Below, in pieces: positions 1 to 7,889 of a stretch of 16,621 nucleotides of DNA. Location of the stretch: positions 1 through 16,621 of the forward strand of contig JASLLL010000040.1 of the NCBI GenBank assembly GCA_030747075.1. Direction: 5' to 3'. Numbering within the stretch: position 1 is the stretch's first letter; the number at the start of each line of letters is the position of its first letter. Under the pieces are notes generated by a model, which made no database searches, had not been told where the DNA came from, and saw only the letters and a list, made by a program, of their open reading frames with translations. The stretch is from Gemmatimonadota bacterium (GTDB taxonomy: Bacteria; ARS69). The position numbers and the translations under genes were made by a program.

Positions 1-560
1 TCGTGCCCGCGCTCTCCGGACCGATCTCCAGGACTCTCCACGACGACCTGTCCAATCTCCCCTCCCTCGCCGGGAAGTTCCGGCGGTTCCGGTTCCTTCG
101 CGCGGAGAACGGCCAGCGCAATCAGCCCCACGCCGATCGAGATTCCCATGTCCGCCACATTGAACACCGGCCACGAGTATCCCCCGGCGCTCAGATGGAT
201 GAAGTCCACCACCTCACCGAGACGCACGCGGTCCACCAGGTTGCCCAGTGCCCCTCCGAGAATGAGCGCCATCGGCCACCCGCGAAACACGGGCCGTGCG
301 GACCGGAGGAAGTGAACCACAAGAAAGACGGTCACCATCGAAGTCACGACGACGAAGGTCCAGCGCCCGCCGAGCTGGATTCCGAACGCCGCGCCTTTGT
401 TGAAGACGAAGGTCCATCGGAAGAAATCCCCGAGCACCGGGATCGACTGCCCGGGATACATACTCCACGCCACGAAGAGCTTGGTCGCCTGATCCAGCGC
501 GAGAATCAGAAACACCACGAAGGCAAACCCCGGCAACCCGGCGCGTGATCGTTCGGACAT
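1..560 (-). CDS. lspA: Lipoprotein signal peptidase II (partial, 3' end outside window)
   Basis: Inner-membrane aspartyl protease that cleaves the signal peptide from diacylated prolipoproteins. Reading from ATG at 560, 186 residues are visible with no stop before the left edge. Family motifs are in order: D23-x-x-T-K near the first membrane segment, FNKGAAFG at about 53-60, GGALGNLVDR at 102-111 and FNVADMGIS at 133-141. D110 and D137 sit where the catalytic aspartate pair lies in the family. Four hydrophobic segments fit the known topology (about 11-28, 66-84, 96-107, 136-152). After the last one there is a hydrophilic Pro/Glu/Gly-rich tail of more than 30 residues that runs off the window, so the protein is longer than the usual ~160 aa. 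A GGAGGG Shine-Dalgarno precedes the ATG. The gene starts 14 bp after the ileS stop, a common pairing. Confidence 0.93.
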   Translation of the reverse strand, partial: MSERSRAGLPGFAFVVFLILALDQATKLFVAWSMYPGQSIPVLGDFFRWTFVFNKGAAFGIQLGGRWTFVVVTSMVTVFLVVHFLRSARPVFRGWPMALILGGALGNLVDRVRLGEVVDFIHLSAGGYSWPVFNVADMGISIGVGLIALAVLRAKEPEPPELPGEGGEIGQVVVESPGDRSGERGH

Positions 561-574
561 GGGGGAGCCCTCCA

Positions 575-3500
575 TCAGACTCGTCTCAGTGCGAGGACGG
601 CGGGTTCCCCGTTGATGGTCCACTCTTCGCGGGTCTCGCCATCCCCCGCAGGAACGACAATGCGGTCGGCCTGTGTCTCCCGGCGGATCATGTCGTCGTG
701 GTGCTTTACCGCGTCGCGAAGAGCGTCCGTCCCTTCAAAGCCGACTTCGATGCGATCCGTGATCGAAAAACCCGCACTCTTTCGCATGAACTGAATCTTG
801 TTTACGATTTCCCGCGCGAAGCCCTCGTTTCGGAGGTCGTCGTCGATGTTGAGGTCCAGCGCGACACTCCATCCGCCTTCCCGCTCCAGCACCCATCCGT
901 CGGGGTCTTCGTGGGAGATGATCACCTCTTCCCTGGAGATGACATGCGTTTCGTCCGCAACCCGCACCGAAATGGAACCTCGGCGCTCAATCCGCGAAAC
1001 CTCCTCGCCGGAAAGCGCCGCCACCGCCGTCGCCACCGCCTTCATGGACTTCCCAAAGCGCGGGCCCAGCACATCGAAGCGAGCCTTTGCCGAAAGCCCG
1101 GGAACGGCCTCTCCCGGCGTGCCGAACTCCGCCTCGCGGACATTCAGTTCTTCCAGCACCACGGAAGTGTGTTCGCCAAAAACCGCACCGCCTTCCGGCG
1201 GGACGATTCGCACTCGCGAGAGCGGTTGGCGAGTCTTGACGGCAGCACGGTTGCGTCCGGCGCGACCGAGACGGACCACGCATCGCACATCTTCCATGAC
1301 GCGCTCCAGTTCCGCATCCACAAGCGCGTCATCCGCATGGGGATAGTCCGCCAGGTGCACGCTCTCGGGACCGACCCCGGAACCCTCTCGAAGATCCAGG
1401 TGGAGACGCTCCGCAAGAAACGGCGCGAACGGCGCCATGAGCCGCGCGACCGTCGAGAGACATTCGTGAAGCGTCTCGTAAGCCGCGCGCTTGTCTTCAT
1501 CGAAACCGGGAGCCCAGAAGCGGGCACGCGAGCGACGCACAAACCAGTTGGAGAGATCCTCCATCACGAACGACTCCATCGCCCGCCCCGCACGCGACAC
1601 CTCGTACCGGTCCAGTTCCGTGCGCACGGTCCCCGTCACCGCGTTCAGCCTGGAGAGAACCCATCGGTCCAGCACCGGCCGCGACGACACGGGCGGTGCG
1701 CTCTCCGCATCCGGAACGAACCCGTCCAGGTTGGCGTAGCGCGCGAAGAACGCGTACAGGTTTCGCACGGTGTCGAGGATCTTCCGCGACACTTCCGCCA
1801 CGCCGCCCTTCGAGAACCGCAGCGACTGCCACGGCGTGTTTGTGACCACGAGGAACCACCGGAGCGCATCCGCTCCGCCGATATCGACGGCTTCCCACGG
1901 GTCCACCGTGTTCCCGCGACTCTTGGACATCTTCGTCCCGTCTTCGCCCATGAGGAGTCCCGTCACGAGACACGCCCGGTACGCGGGCCGATCCTCCACG
2001 AGCGCGGCAATCGCATGAAGACTGTAGAACCACCCGCGCGTCTGATCCACGCCTTCGCAAATGAAGTCCGCCGGGAACTGTTCCTTCGCGACCTCCTCGT
2101 TTTCGAAGGGATAGTGCCACTGCGCGAAGGGCATCGCGCCGGAGTCGAACCAGACATCGAGCACCTCGGGAACGCGATGCATCGTCCCGCCTTCGCCATC
2201 CGGCCAGGTGATCTCGTCCACATGCGGCCGATGAAGATCCAGTTCCGACAAGTCCCGCCCCGACTTCTCCGACAACTCCGCGACCGAACCCACGACCTCC
2301 ATCCGACCGGTCTTGTCGCTGACCCAGATCGGCAGCGGCGTGCCCCAGAACCGCTCGCGCGAAAGCGCCCAGTCGACATTGTTCTCCAGCCAGTTGCCAA
2401 ATCGCCCGTCCCGGATGTGCGAAGGAACCCAGCGGATCTCCCGGTTGAGATCCACCATGCGGCCGGCAATGTCGGTGGTGCGGATGTACCACGCACGCTT
2501 CGCGACATACATGAGAGGGTCATCGCCGCGCCAGTTGAACGGGTAGGTATGGCGACAGGTCGTCTCGTGAAAGAGAAGACCGCGCCCGCGGAGATCCCGA
2601 AGCACGGGCCGATCCGCATCCTTGAACCAGAGCCCCGCGAAGTCGCCCGCTTCCGCCGTGAGCTTCCCTTCGCCATCGACCGAGTGGATCACCGGAAGAT
2701 CATGCCGCCCCGCCGACTCCAGATCCTCTGCGCCGAATGCCGGAGCCTGATGCACGATGCCTGTCCCGTCGGTGGTCGTGACGAAGTCGCCGGGCACGAC
2801 CCGGAAGGCGTTCTTGTGTTGGGCCGCCCGATCCGCGAAGAAGTCGAAGAGGGGTTCGTAGCGCAAGCCGACGAGATCCCGTCCGGGAACGGTGGAGAGA
2901 ACCTCCGCGTCCGGGCCCAGTACGCTCTCCGCGAGGTCCTTCGCGAGAATCACCACCTCGCCGTCATGGCGCGCGCGGACATAGTCCACCTCCGGATGCA
3001 CCGCCAGGCCGCTGTTTCCGGGAAGCGTCCACGGAGTCGTCGTCCAGACGAGGAACGAAACGCCCGGTTCCTCCGCAAGCCGGAAGCGAACCGTGATCGA
3101 AGGATCTTCGACCTCTCGATACCCCAGTGCCACCTCGTGGTCGGAGAGCGTAGTCCCGGATCGCGTTGAGTAGGGCACGACCTTGTATCCCTGATAGATC
3201 AGCCCCTTGTCCGCGATCTTGCGAAGCAGCGCCCACACCGATTCGATGTAGTCGTTTTCCAGCGTGACATACTCCTCGTCCATATCCACCCAGTAGCCAA
3301 TCCGCTCCGTGATGTCGCGCCACTGATCCAGATAGGTGAATACCGACTCCCGGCACCGTCGGTTGAACTCGCCGATGCCCATGCGCTCGATCTCGCGTTT
3401 GTCGGAGATTCCCAGCGCCTTTTCGACTTCCAGTTCGACCGGGAGGCCGTGCGTATCCCAGCCACCGCGGCGGGAAACATGCCGCCCGCACATCGACTGG

Positions 3501-3733
3501 TATCGACAGACCAGGTCCTTGACGGTGCGGGCCAGCACATGGTGAACGCCGGGCCGCCCGTTCGCGGTGGGCGGGCCTTCGAAGAAGACGAACGGCTTCC
3601 CGCTACGACGAGACTCCACCGTTCGGGCGAAGGTATCGTTCGCCTTCCAGTGTTCGAGAATGCCGGTCTCCACCTCCGCAGGAGCGGGGCGTGCATCGGA
3701 CAGCGGATAAGCCGCCCGGACGGAGGGCGTCAC
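575..3733 (-). CDS. ileS: Isoleucyl-tRNA synthetase, type 2 (eukaryote-like IleS2)
   Basis: Class I synthetase that charges tRNA-Ile and edits mischarged valine; cytoplasmic. It has 1052 aa, the length of the IleS2 type. The N-terminal active-site segment FEGPPTANGRPG leads into GVHH (residues 62-65), where IleS1 enzymes have canonical HxGH. GWDTHGLPVE lies at 91-100. The CP1 editing domain shows TTTPWTLPGN at 231-240 and GTGIVHQAPAFGAED at 323-337 with the conserved Asp. DVWFDSG is at 526-532 and KMSKS at 601-605. An anticodon-binding helical region and a long C-terminal extension follow. The start is GTG at 3733, overlapping the stop of the upstream phosphorylase gene as GTGA, which implies translational coupling. 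An uninterrupted antisense frame of 874 codons on the plus strand is a GC-bias shadow. The enzyme call is certain; the subtype is strongly supported by motif and length. Confidence 0.97.
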   Translation of the reverse strand: MTPSVRAAYPLSDARPAPAEVETGILEHWKANDTFARTVESRRSGKPFVFFEGPPTANGRPGVHHVLARTVKDLVCRYQSMCGRHVSRRGGWDTHGLPVELEVEKALGISDKREIERMGIGEFNRRCRESVFTYLDQWRDITERIGYWVDMDEEYVTLENDYIESVWALLRKIADKGLIYQGYKVVPYSTRSGTTLSDHEVALGYREVEDPSITVRFRLAEEPGVSFLVWTTTPWTLPGNSGLAVHPEVDYVRARHDGEVVILAKDLAESVLGPDAEVLSTVPGRDLVGLRYEPLFDFFADRAAQHKNAFRVVPGDFVTTTDGTGIVHQAPAFGAEDLESAGRHDLPVIHSVDGEGKLTAEAGDFAGLWFKDADRPVLRDLRGRGLLFHETTCRHTYPFNWRGDDPLMYVAKRAWYIRTTDIAGRMVDLNREIRWVPSHIRDGRFGNWLENNVDWALSRERFWGTPLPIWVSDKTGRMEVVGSVAELSEKSGRDLSELDLHRPHVDEITWPDGEGGTMHRVPEVLDVWFDSGAMPFAQWHYPFENEEVAKEQFPADFICEGVDQTRGWFYSLHAIAALVEDRPAYRACLVTGLLMGEDGTKMSKSRGNTVDPWEAVDIGGADALRWFLVVTNTPWQSLRFSKGGVAEVSRKILDTVRNLYAFFARYANLDGFVPDAESAPPVSSRPVLDRWVLSRLNAVTGTVRTELDRYEVSRAGRAMESFVMEDLSNWFVRRSRARFWAPGFDEDKRAAYETLHECLSTVARLMAPFAPFLAERLHLDLREGSGVGPESVHLADYPHADDALVDAELERVMEDVRCVVRLGRAGRNRAAVKTRQPLSRVRIVPPEGGAVFGEHTSVVLEELNVREAEFGTPGEAVPGLSAKARFDVLGPRFGKSMKAVATAVAALSGEEVSRIERRGSISVRVADETHVISREEVIISHEDPDGWVLEREGGWSVALDLNIDDDLRNEGFAREIVNKIQFMRKSAGFSITDRIEVGFEGTDALRDAVKHHDDMIRRETQADRIVVPAGDGETREEWTINGEPAVLALRRV

Positions 3734-4569
3734 GACGACTCTCCCTCCAGAACTCCGCGAAGAAGCGCACCGACCCTCGGGGCGGCGGCCGCAGCGGCGC
3801 GGACCACTTCCTGATGCGCGAGCGGTTGGAGATCCTCCGGGAAGGCAAGGTCCGTCACCACGGAAACCCCCAGAACATCCATCCCGGCATGAACCGCGAC
3901 GATCGTCTCCGGCACGGTGGACATACCTACCAGATCCGCGCCCGCCAGACGGAGCATTCGGATCTCGGCGGGGGTCTCGTAATGCGGCCCGGATACCGCC
4001 GCATAGATTCCGCGTCGGGTAGCGACTCCGGCCGCAAGCGCGGCCGCCTCCGCCTGATGCAGGAGGGCACGAGAGTAGGCCTTCGACAGATCCGGGAAGC
4101 GCGGGCCGACGGTGTCGTCATTCGGACCGACGAGAGGATTGTCACCCATGAGATTCAGATGATCGGAAAGAAGCACCATGTCCCCGACTTCGAAGCCCGG
4201 ATTGATGGCGCCCGAGGCATTGGTCAGGGCGATCCACTTCGCGCCCAGCTCTCGCGCGACGCGTACCGGGAAAGTGGCCTCCTGAAGCGGGACCCCCTCG
4301 TAGTAATGCACGCGTCCGCGAAAGACGAGCACCGGCGCACCCGCAAGGCTCCCGAACTCCACGCGCCCGTCGTGGCCGTCTACGGAGCCGACCGGAAAGT
4401 GCGGGATTTCGGAATACGGAACGGACACCGCTTCGGTCAGTTCCACCGCATCGCTCAGACCGGACCCAAGCACGAGAGCCGCTCGTGGAGCGCGCATTCC
4501 GGAATCCGTGAGAAAAGCGGCCGCCTCTCTCATACGCTCCGAGAGCGGCGGCGTGGAGACTCCGCTCAT
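3730..4569 (-). CDS. Purine nucleoside phosphorylase, class II trimeric family
   Basis: Phosphorolysis of purine nucleosides to base plus ribose-1-phosphate, a purine salvage step in the cytoplasm. It has 279 aa, the usual length of the trimeric PNP family. Visible motifs are LGSGL (34-38, phosphate loop), FRGRVHYYEG (83-92), LTNASGAIN (115-123), SGPHYETPAEIRML (193-206) with the purine-contacting Glu, and GADLVGMSTVPE (210-221). Where human PNP has Asn243 in 'LITN', this protein has VVTD with Asp240. In the human enzyme that residue decides preference for 6-oxopurines, so substrate range may be broader or shifted (inference). The ATG at 4569 overlaps the divIVA stop (ATGA), and the stop overlaps the GTG of ileS. 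A methylthioadenosine phosphorylase of the same superfamily is an alternative, but the motifs fit PNP better. Confidence 0.9.
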   Translation of the reverse strand: MSGVSTPPLSERMREAAAFLTDSGMRAPRAALVLGSGLSDAVELTEAVSVPYSEIPHFPVGSVDGHDGRVEFGSLAGAPVLVFRGRVHYYEGVPLQEATFPVRVARELGAKWIALTNASGAINPGFEVGDMVLLSDHLNLMGDNPLVGPNDDTVGPRFPDLSKAYSRALLHQAEAAALAAGVATRRGIYAAVSGPHYETPAEIRMLRLAGADLVGMSTVPETIVAVHAGMDVLGVSVVTDLAFPEDLQPLAHQEVVRAAAAAAPRVGALLRGVLEGESS

Positions 4570-5171
4570 GTGGACGAACCCGCAGAGGACACGCCCTCTC
4601 CCGGAGGCGCGGACCCTTCGGAGGATTCGCGGACGGTCGCCGCGACCTCCTGCTCGAACCCGGCTTCCTCCGCAGTGGACGATGCGGAAGGCGAGGGCGG
4701 TGCAGAGCGGGGAGAGTCGGCGAAGTCGTCCACACTCACTTCCAGAATCTGCTTCTGGGAACGGAGCAGCGCCCGGAACCGCTCGATGAACGAAACCCGC
4801 TGGCGCTTCAGGTCATCCAGTTCCCCGCGGAGACGCGCCGCCTCACTGTGTGCGCGCGCCACGATCTTCTCCGCCTCAATGCCGGCGTTCTCCCGCACGA
4901 GCTTCGCTTCCTTTTCGGCGGTGGCAATCCGTTCCTCGGAGATCTTCCCTGCCGAAATCAGCGAGTCCCGGAGCCGCTCATCCAGCCCGCGATAGGACGC
5001 CAGTTCCTGCTCCAGGCGCGCGGTCTTCTCCTCTACCGACCGCTTTTCGGTCACGAGCGCCTCCATGCGATCCGCAATCACATCCAGATACGCGCGAACC
5101 TCCGCGGCGTCGAAACCGCGCGTCTTCTTCCGGAACGACTGGTTCCGAATATCCACGGGACCGATCTGCAT
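4566..5171 (-). CDS. divIVA: DivIVA-domain coiled-coil protein
   Basis: Membrane-curvature-sensing scaffold that in other bacteria directs septum placement or polar growth. It has 201 aa. The N-terminal DivIVA lipid-binding domain is recognisable: residues 1-30 with 'FRKKTRGFDAAEVRAYLD', matching the family F-x-x-x-x-R-G-Y/F-D-x-x-E-V-x-x-Y/F-L pattern. Residues about 30-145 form a long charged heptad-like coiled coil rich in Glu, Arg, Lys and Ala. Residues 150-201 are a low-complexity Ser/Pro/Ala/Glu tail, probably disordered. The ATG at 5171 has a strong purine-rich Shine-Dalgarno (GGGAGGGGGGAG). It sits between yggT and the nucleoside phosphorylase and just upstream of ileS/lspA, the same neighbourhood in which divIVA is found in many bacteria. 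The exact division role in this lineage is unknown. Confidence 0.88.
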   Translation of the reverse strand: MQIGPVDIRNQSFRKKTRGFDAAEVRAYLDVIADRMEALVTEKRSVEEKTARLEQELASYRGLDERLRDSLISAGKISEERIATAEKEAKLVRENAGIEAEKIVARAHSEAARLRGELDDLKRQRVSFIERFRALLRSQKQILEVSVDDFADSPRSAPPSPSASSTAEEAGFEQEVAATVRESSEGSAPPGEGVSSAGSST

Positions 5172-5199
5172 GGCACTCCCCCCTCCCGATGAAACGACC

Positions 5200-5499
5200 T
5201 CAGCTGAGTTTCAGCGCGCCCTCCCGGAGCGTACCGACAAGGAACGACTTCACCACCACCTGAACCAGAAGGATCGCGACGAGCACTGAGAAGTCCAGAC
5301 CGCCCAGGGGCGGCACATAGCGGCGGATCCTCATCAGCACCGGTTCGCTGAGCGATTGGATTGCGCGCACGACAGGATTGAACGGATCCGCGCCGACCCA
5401 CGAGCAGATCACATTCCCGATGAGGACATAGACATAGAGCGTGGCCAGTATGTCGAGCAGTCCGGCCAAGGCTCCCACGGCATTCGCCACCACGAACAT
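5200..5499 (-). CDS. yggT: YggT family integral membrane protein
   Basis: Small membrane protein of the YggT family, whose members are linked to osmotic-stress tolerance and, by gene context, to division. It has 99 aa from ATG 5499. There are two hydrophobic spans (about 2-33 and 67-90) flanking the conserved loop with SWVGADPFNPVVR and 'LSEPVLMRIRRYVPPLGGLDFS', the family hallmark (S-E-P-x-L-x-x-x-R-x-x-x-P-x-x-G-x-x-D-x-S). An in-frame GTG at 5502 is an alternative start, but the GGAGG Shine-Dalgarno is better placed for the ATG, which overlaps the yggS stop by one base (TGATG). It is followed by divIVA after a 28-bp gap. YggS-YggT-DivIVA adjacency is widespread and supports the call. Confidence 0.9.
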   Translation of the reverse strand: MFVVANAVGALAGLLDILATLYVYVLIGNVICSWVGADPFNPVVRAIQSLSEPVLMRIRRYVPPLGGLDFSVLVAILLVQVVVKSFLVGTLREGALKLS

Positions 5500-6188
5500 C
5501 ACTCCTCCCCCGGGGTGAAGATCCCCGTTCCGATCCGCACCATGGTGGACCCTTCCTCCACGGCGATCTCAAAGTCCCCCGTCATCCCCATGGACAAATC
5601 CGGCAGACGCGCCGCGCCGCCGAGGCTGTCCCGAAGTTCCCGAAGCGCACGAAAGGCCGCGCGCACCGGCTCCTCATCCTGCGTGAAAGGGGCCATTGTC
5701 ATGAGCCCCCGAACTGCGATCCCCGGCAGTGCCTCTACCGGGTCCAGCATGCCTTCCACCTCTTCCAAGGCGAATCCGTGCTTCGCCGGTTCTCCAGAGG
5801 TCTTCACCTCCAAGAGCACCGGCACGACACGCCCGGACTCCCCGGCGATTCGGGAGATCCGCTCCGCCAGCGAAAGGCGGTCGACGGACTGGATCTCCGC
5901 AAAGAGCCCTACCGCCCTGCGCGCCTTGTTCCCCTGCAGCGGGCCGATGAAATGCCACTCGACACCCGGCGGCAACTCCCCGACTTCGCGGATCTTCGGA
6001 GCCGCCACCTGCAGCCGGTTCTCCCCCAGGATCCGGACACCCGCGGCGACCGCTTCCCGCACTTCCTCCGGCCCGACCGTTTTTGTCACGGCGCACAGAC
6101 GAACCTCGGCCGGATCCCTTCCCGCTCGCCGGGCCGCCCCGGCGATCCTTGCGCGGATGCGCTCCAGGTTTGCAGCCACCGGGCTCAA
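5499..6188 (-). CDS. yggS: YggS/PROSC family pyridoxal-phosphate homeostasis protein
   Basis: PLP-binding protein with an alanine-racemase-like TIM barrel. It has no established enzymatic activity and acts in vitamin B6 and amino/keto-acid homeostasis. It has 229 aa, the typical length. AVTKTV at 33-38 places the PLP Schiff-base lysine at K36. Other family signatures are GENRLQ (55-60), WHFIGPLQGNKAR (78-90), LMTMAPF (162-168) and the phosphate-binding C-terminal stretch SMGMTGDFEIAV...GSTMVRIGTGIF (199-224). The start appears to be TTG at 6188, overlapping the tdk stop as TTGA, with GAGGGAG upstream. A GTG three codons further in is the alternative. Family assignment is firm; the unusual TTG start is inferred from coupling and spacing. 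Confidence 0.93.
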   Translation of the reverse strand: MSPVAANLERIRARIAGAARRAGRDPAEVRLCAVTKTVGPEEVREAVAAGVRILGENRLQVAAPKIREVGELPPGVEWHFIGPLQGNKARRAVGLFAEIQSVDRLSLAERISRIAGESGRVVPVLLEVKTSGEPAKHGFALEEVEGMLDPVEALPGIAVRGLMTMAPFTQDEEPVRAAFRALRELRDSLGGAARLPDLSMGMTGDFEIAVEEGSTMVRIGTGIFTPGEE

Positions 6189-6808
6189 GGCGCGGTGACT
6201 CCCTCCTCGTGGGCCGGATCCTCCGCGTCTTCGCGCGGCGCGGGCGGCAATACATCCGGGCTCCAGCAGGATCGACAGCGCGCTTCGTAGGCATCTCCGG
6301 CGCCGACCAGCACCCGATCCGACTCCGTGATGTTCCGCTGCGTACGGGTCGCCGGATGCCCGCAGACCACGCAGACGGCCGTCGTCTTGGTGACGCTCTC
6401 CGCAATGGCCATCAGTTGCGGAACCGGCTCAAAGGGTTCGCCACGATAATCCTGATCCAGCCCCGCCACAATCACCCGACGCCCTTCCGCGGAGAGGCGA
6501 TTCACGACATCCACGAGGTCCATCCCGAAGAACTGCGCCTCGTCGATCCCCACGGCTTTCGTCTCCGGCAGAACGAGCTGAAGGATGGACGCCCCATCCT
6601 CGACTTCGGTGGAGGGAATCCGCTGGCCGCTGTGCGAGACCACCTGGTCCGCCGCGTAACGACGGTCGATGCGCGGCTTGAATACCTGCACCTTTTGCCG
6701 GGCGATCCGCGCGCGCACGAGGCGGCGGATCAGCTCCTCGGTCTTGCCGCTGAACATCCCGCCACAGATGACTTCCACCCAGCCCACTTCGCCGACAACC
6801 GATGACAT
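6185..6808 (-). CDS. tdk: Thymidine kinase, type II (zinc-binding)
   Basis: Phosphorylates thymidine with ATP to dTMP in pyrimidine salvage; cytoplasmic, usually tetrameric. It has 207 aa from ATG 6808. The P-loop is GGMFSGKT at 16-23 and the Walker B-like segment DEAQFF is at 89-94, with E90 the likely catalytic base. The lasso/zinc domain has four cysteines as CVVCG (C146, C149) and CRSC (C178, C181). The reading frame extends far upstream, but family alignment puts the start at 6808 or at an in-frame GTG at 6817, which has better spacing to a GGGAGAG Shine-Dalgarno. The 40-bp gap upstream is the largest in the minus-strand run and has a possible promoter. Its stop overlaps the yggS start. 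Confidence 0.95.
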   Translation of the reverse strand: MSSVVGEVGWVEVICGGMFSGKTEELIRRLVRARIARQKVQVFKPRIDRRYAADQVVSHSGQRIPSTEVEDGASILQLVLPETKAVGIDEAQFFGMDLVDVVNRLSAEGRRVIVAGLDQDYRGEPFEPVPQLMAIAESVTKTTAVCVVCGHPATRTQRNITESDRVLVGAGDAYEARCRSCWSPDVLPPAPREDAEDPAHEEGVTAP

Positions 6809-6845
6809 CCAGTGCACACGACTCTCCCGGAAGATGACCCCCGGC

Positions 6846-6874
6846 AGCCTAGGCGTGGCCTTCGCGGGTGTCAA
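6846..6874 (-). promoter_or_regulatory. Putative sigma-70-type promoter for tdk and the housekeeping genes
   Basis: On the minus strand there is a perfect TTGACA (6874-6869), a 17-bp spacer, and TAGGCT (6851-6846), which keeps the three most conserved -10 positions (T1, A2, T6). The predicted start of transcription lies about 30 bases before tdk. The elements overlap the end of the UPF0104 gene: TTGAC comes from a Leu-Asp codon pair and TAG is its stop codon, so the match could be chance. The placement in the largest gap of the run supports a real function. Confidence 0.38.
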
Positions 6875-7889
6875 GCGGACGAGAGCGAACGGTGCGAACG
6901 AGAAGGACGCCGCCGACGGCAGCCGGAAGATAGAGGCTGGCCAGCCGCCACCACGCGAGGAAGGCAACGGTCTCCCCGGCCGGGAGGAAGGACGCCATGA
7001 ATGCCGCTGCGGAGACTTCGGCCGCACCCGCACCGCCGGGGGTCGGCGCGAAGAGCAGCGCAAGAGCCAGAAGCACCTGTGTTGCGAGAAGTTCCGCCGT
7101 GTGGCCATCGGGCTGGAATGCACGGAACACGGCCCAGGCGGTGGCCAGCTTCGCGGCGAAGACCGCGGCCGAGAGCGGAAGCACAGCGGCGACCCGTGCG
7201 GGATGCTGGCGGAACATCGTGCGAACATCGGCAGAAACGCGACACAGGAGAGCGCGTGCGGCGGCCAGTGCACGGTGAAAGCGTCGGGCGGGCGGGGAAG
7301 CGCCCGGCGGCCGTCCGGTACGCGCGCCCGTCGCAAGAAGGACCGTGCCGACGGCCACGACCGCCACGAACACACCGAGCGCGCCGCGAAGCGCGGCACC
7401 CATCCACCCGGGGAGACTTTCGGGAAGCGCCAGTGCGAACGCGCCTCCGGCGATTGCCAGCACCATCGCGCTGGCGAGAAAGTTCACTGACGCGACCGCG
7501 ACACCTCCGGCCAGCGGCAGCCCCGCGCGGTGCAGCACAAAGAGCTGCGCCGCCCCGCCACCCGCCTGCCCGGGGGTGAGCCCGGCCAGACACGCGTTCG
7601 CGAGGTTCGCGCGAAGGCAGGCGGCCAGCCTCACGCGGGGCGCGATCGGGGCGGCGAGAACATGCAGGCGAAGCGCACCCAGGGTCCAGTCGGCAAGGAC
7701 CAGGACGAACGCCAGCGCGAGATATGCCGGGACGGCGGGCGAAGGCGCCTGAAGCGCGACCACTCCACCGCGCAGGAAGACCGCACCCGCGAGTCCCGCC
7801 GCACCCAGCACGACGACAAGCAGAAACCCCAGCACCAGACGGCGCGGCGTCGCCCCCGGGAGCGGGTCCGGCGGCCTGCCGGGTTTCAC
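6849..7889 (-). CDS. UPF0104 / lysylphosphatidylglycerol synthase TM-region family protein
   Basis: Multi-pass inner-membrane protein of the flippase-like UPF0104 (AglD/MprF N-terminal-like) family; no substrate can be assigned. It has 346 aa from GTG 7889. About eight hydrophobic segments are visible (around 18-40, 52-70, 95-107, 124-152, 165-187, 232-252, 263-282, 303-333). Family motifs are NACLAGLTPGQAGGGAAQLF (97-116) and the hallmark PTPGGAGAAE (282-291). The frame is open to 7964, but the GTG at 7889 overlaps the stop of the upstream UnbV gene as GTGA and has a GGCGGAG Shine-Dalgarno, so I place the start there. No soluble aminoacyltransferase domain is attached, so it is not a full MprF. 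It is the last gene before the possible tdk promoter. Confidence 0.82.
   Translation of the reverse strand: MKPGRPPDPLPGATPRRLVLGFLLVVVLGAAGLAGAVFLRGGVVALQAPSPAVPAYLALAFVLVLADWTLGALRLHVLAAPIAPRVRLAACLRANLANACLAGLTPGQAGGGAAQLFVLHRAGLPLAGGVAVASVNFLASAMVLAIAGGAFALALPESLPGWMGAALRGALGVFVAVVAVGTVLLATGARTGRPPGASPPARRFHRALAAARALLCRVSADVRTMFRQHPARVAAVLPLSAAVFAAKLATAWAVFRAFQPDGHTAELLATQVLLALALLFAPTPGGAGAAEVSAAAFMASFLPAGETVAFLAWWRLASLYLPAAVGGVLLVRTVRSRPLDTREGHA

Noticed and set aside
545-3169. An 874-codon open frame on the plus strand
   Set aside because: It lies wholly opposite ileS, whose motifs are unmistakable. Its translation is Arg/His/Pro-rich without domains, as expected for an antisense frame in high-GC DNA.
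3691-4995. A 434-codon plus-strand open frame
   Set aside because: It is antisense to the phosphorylase and divIVA genes, Arg/Ser-rich with no recognisable motif, and has no Shine-Dalgarno.
6809-7399. N-terminal extension of the tdk frame by nearly 200 residues
   Set aside because: The extension overlaps the UPF0104 gene out of frame and is Arg/Ser/Pro-rich. Thymidine kinase alignment starts at about 6808.
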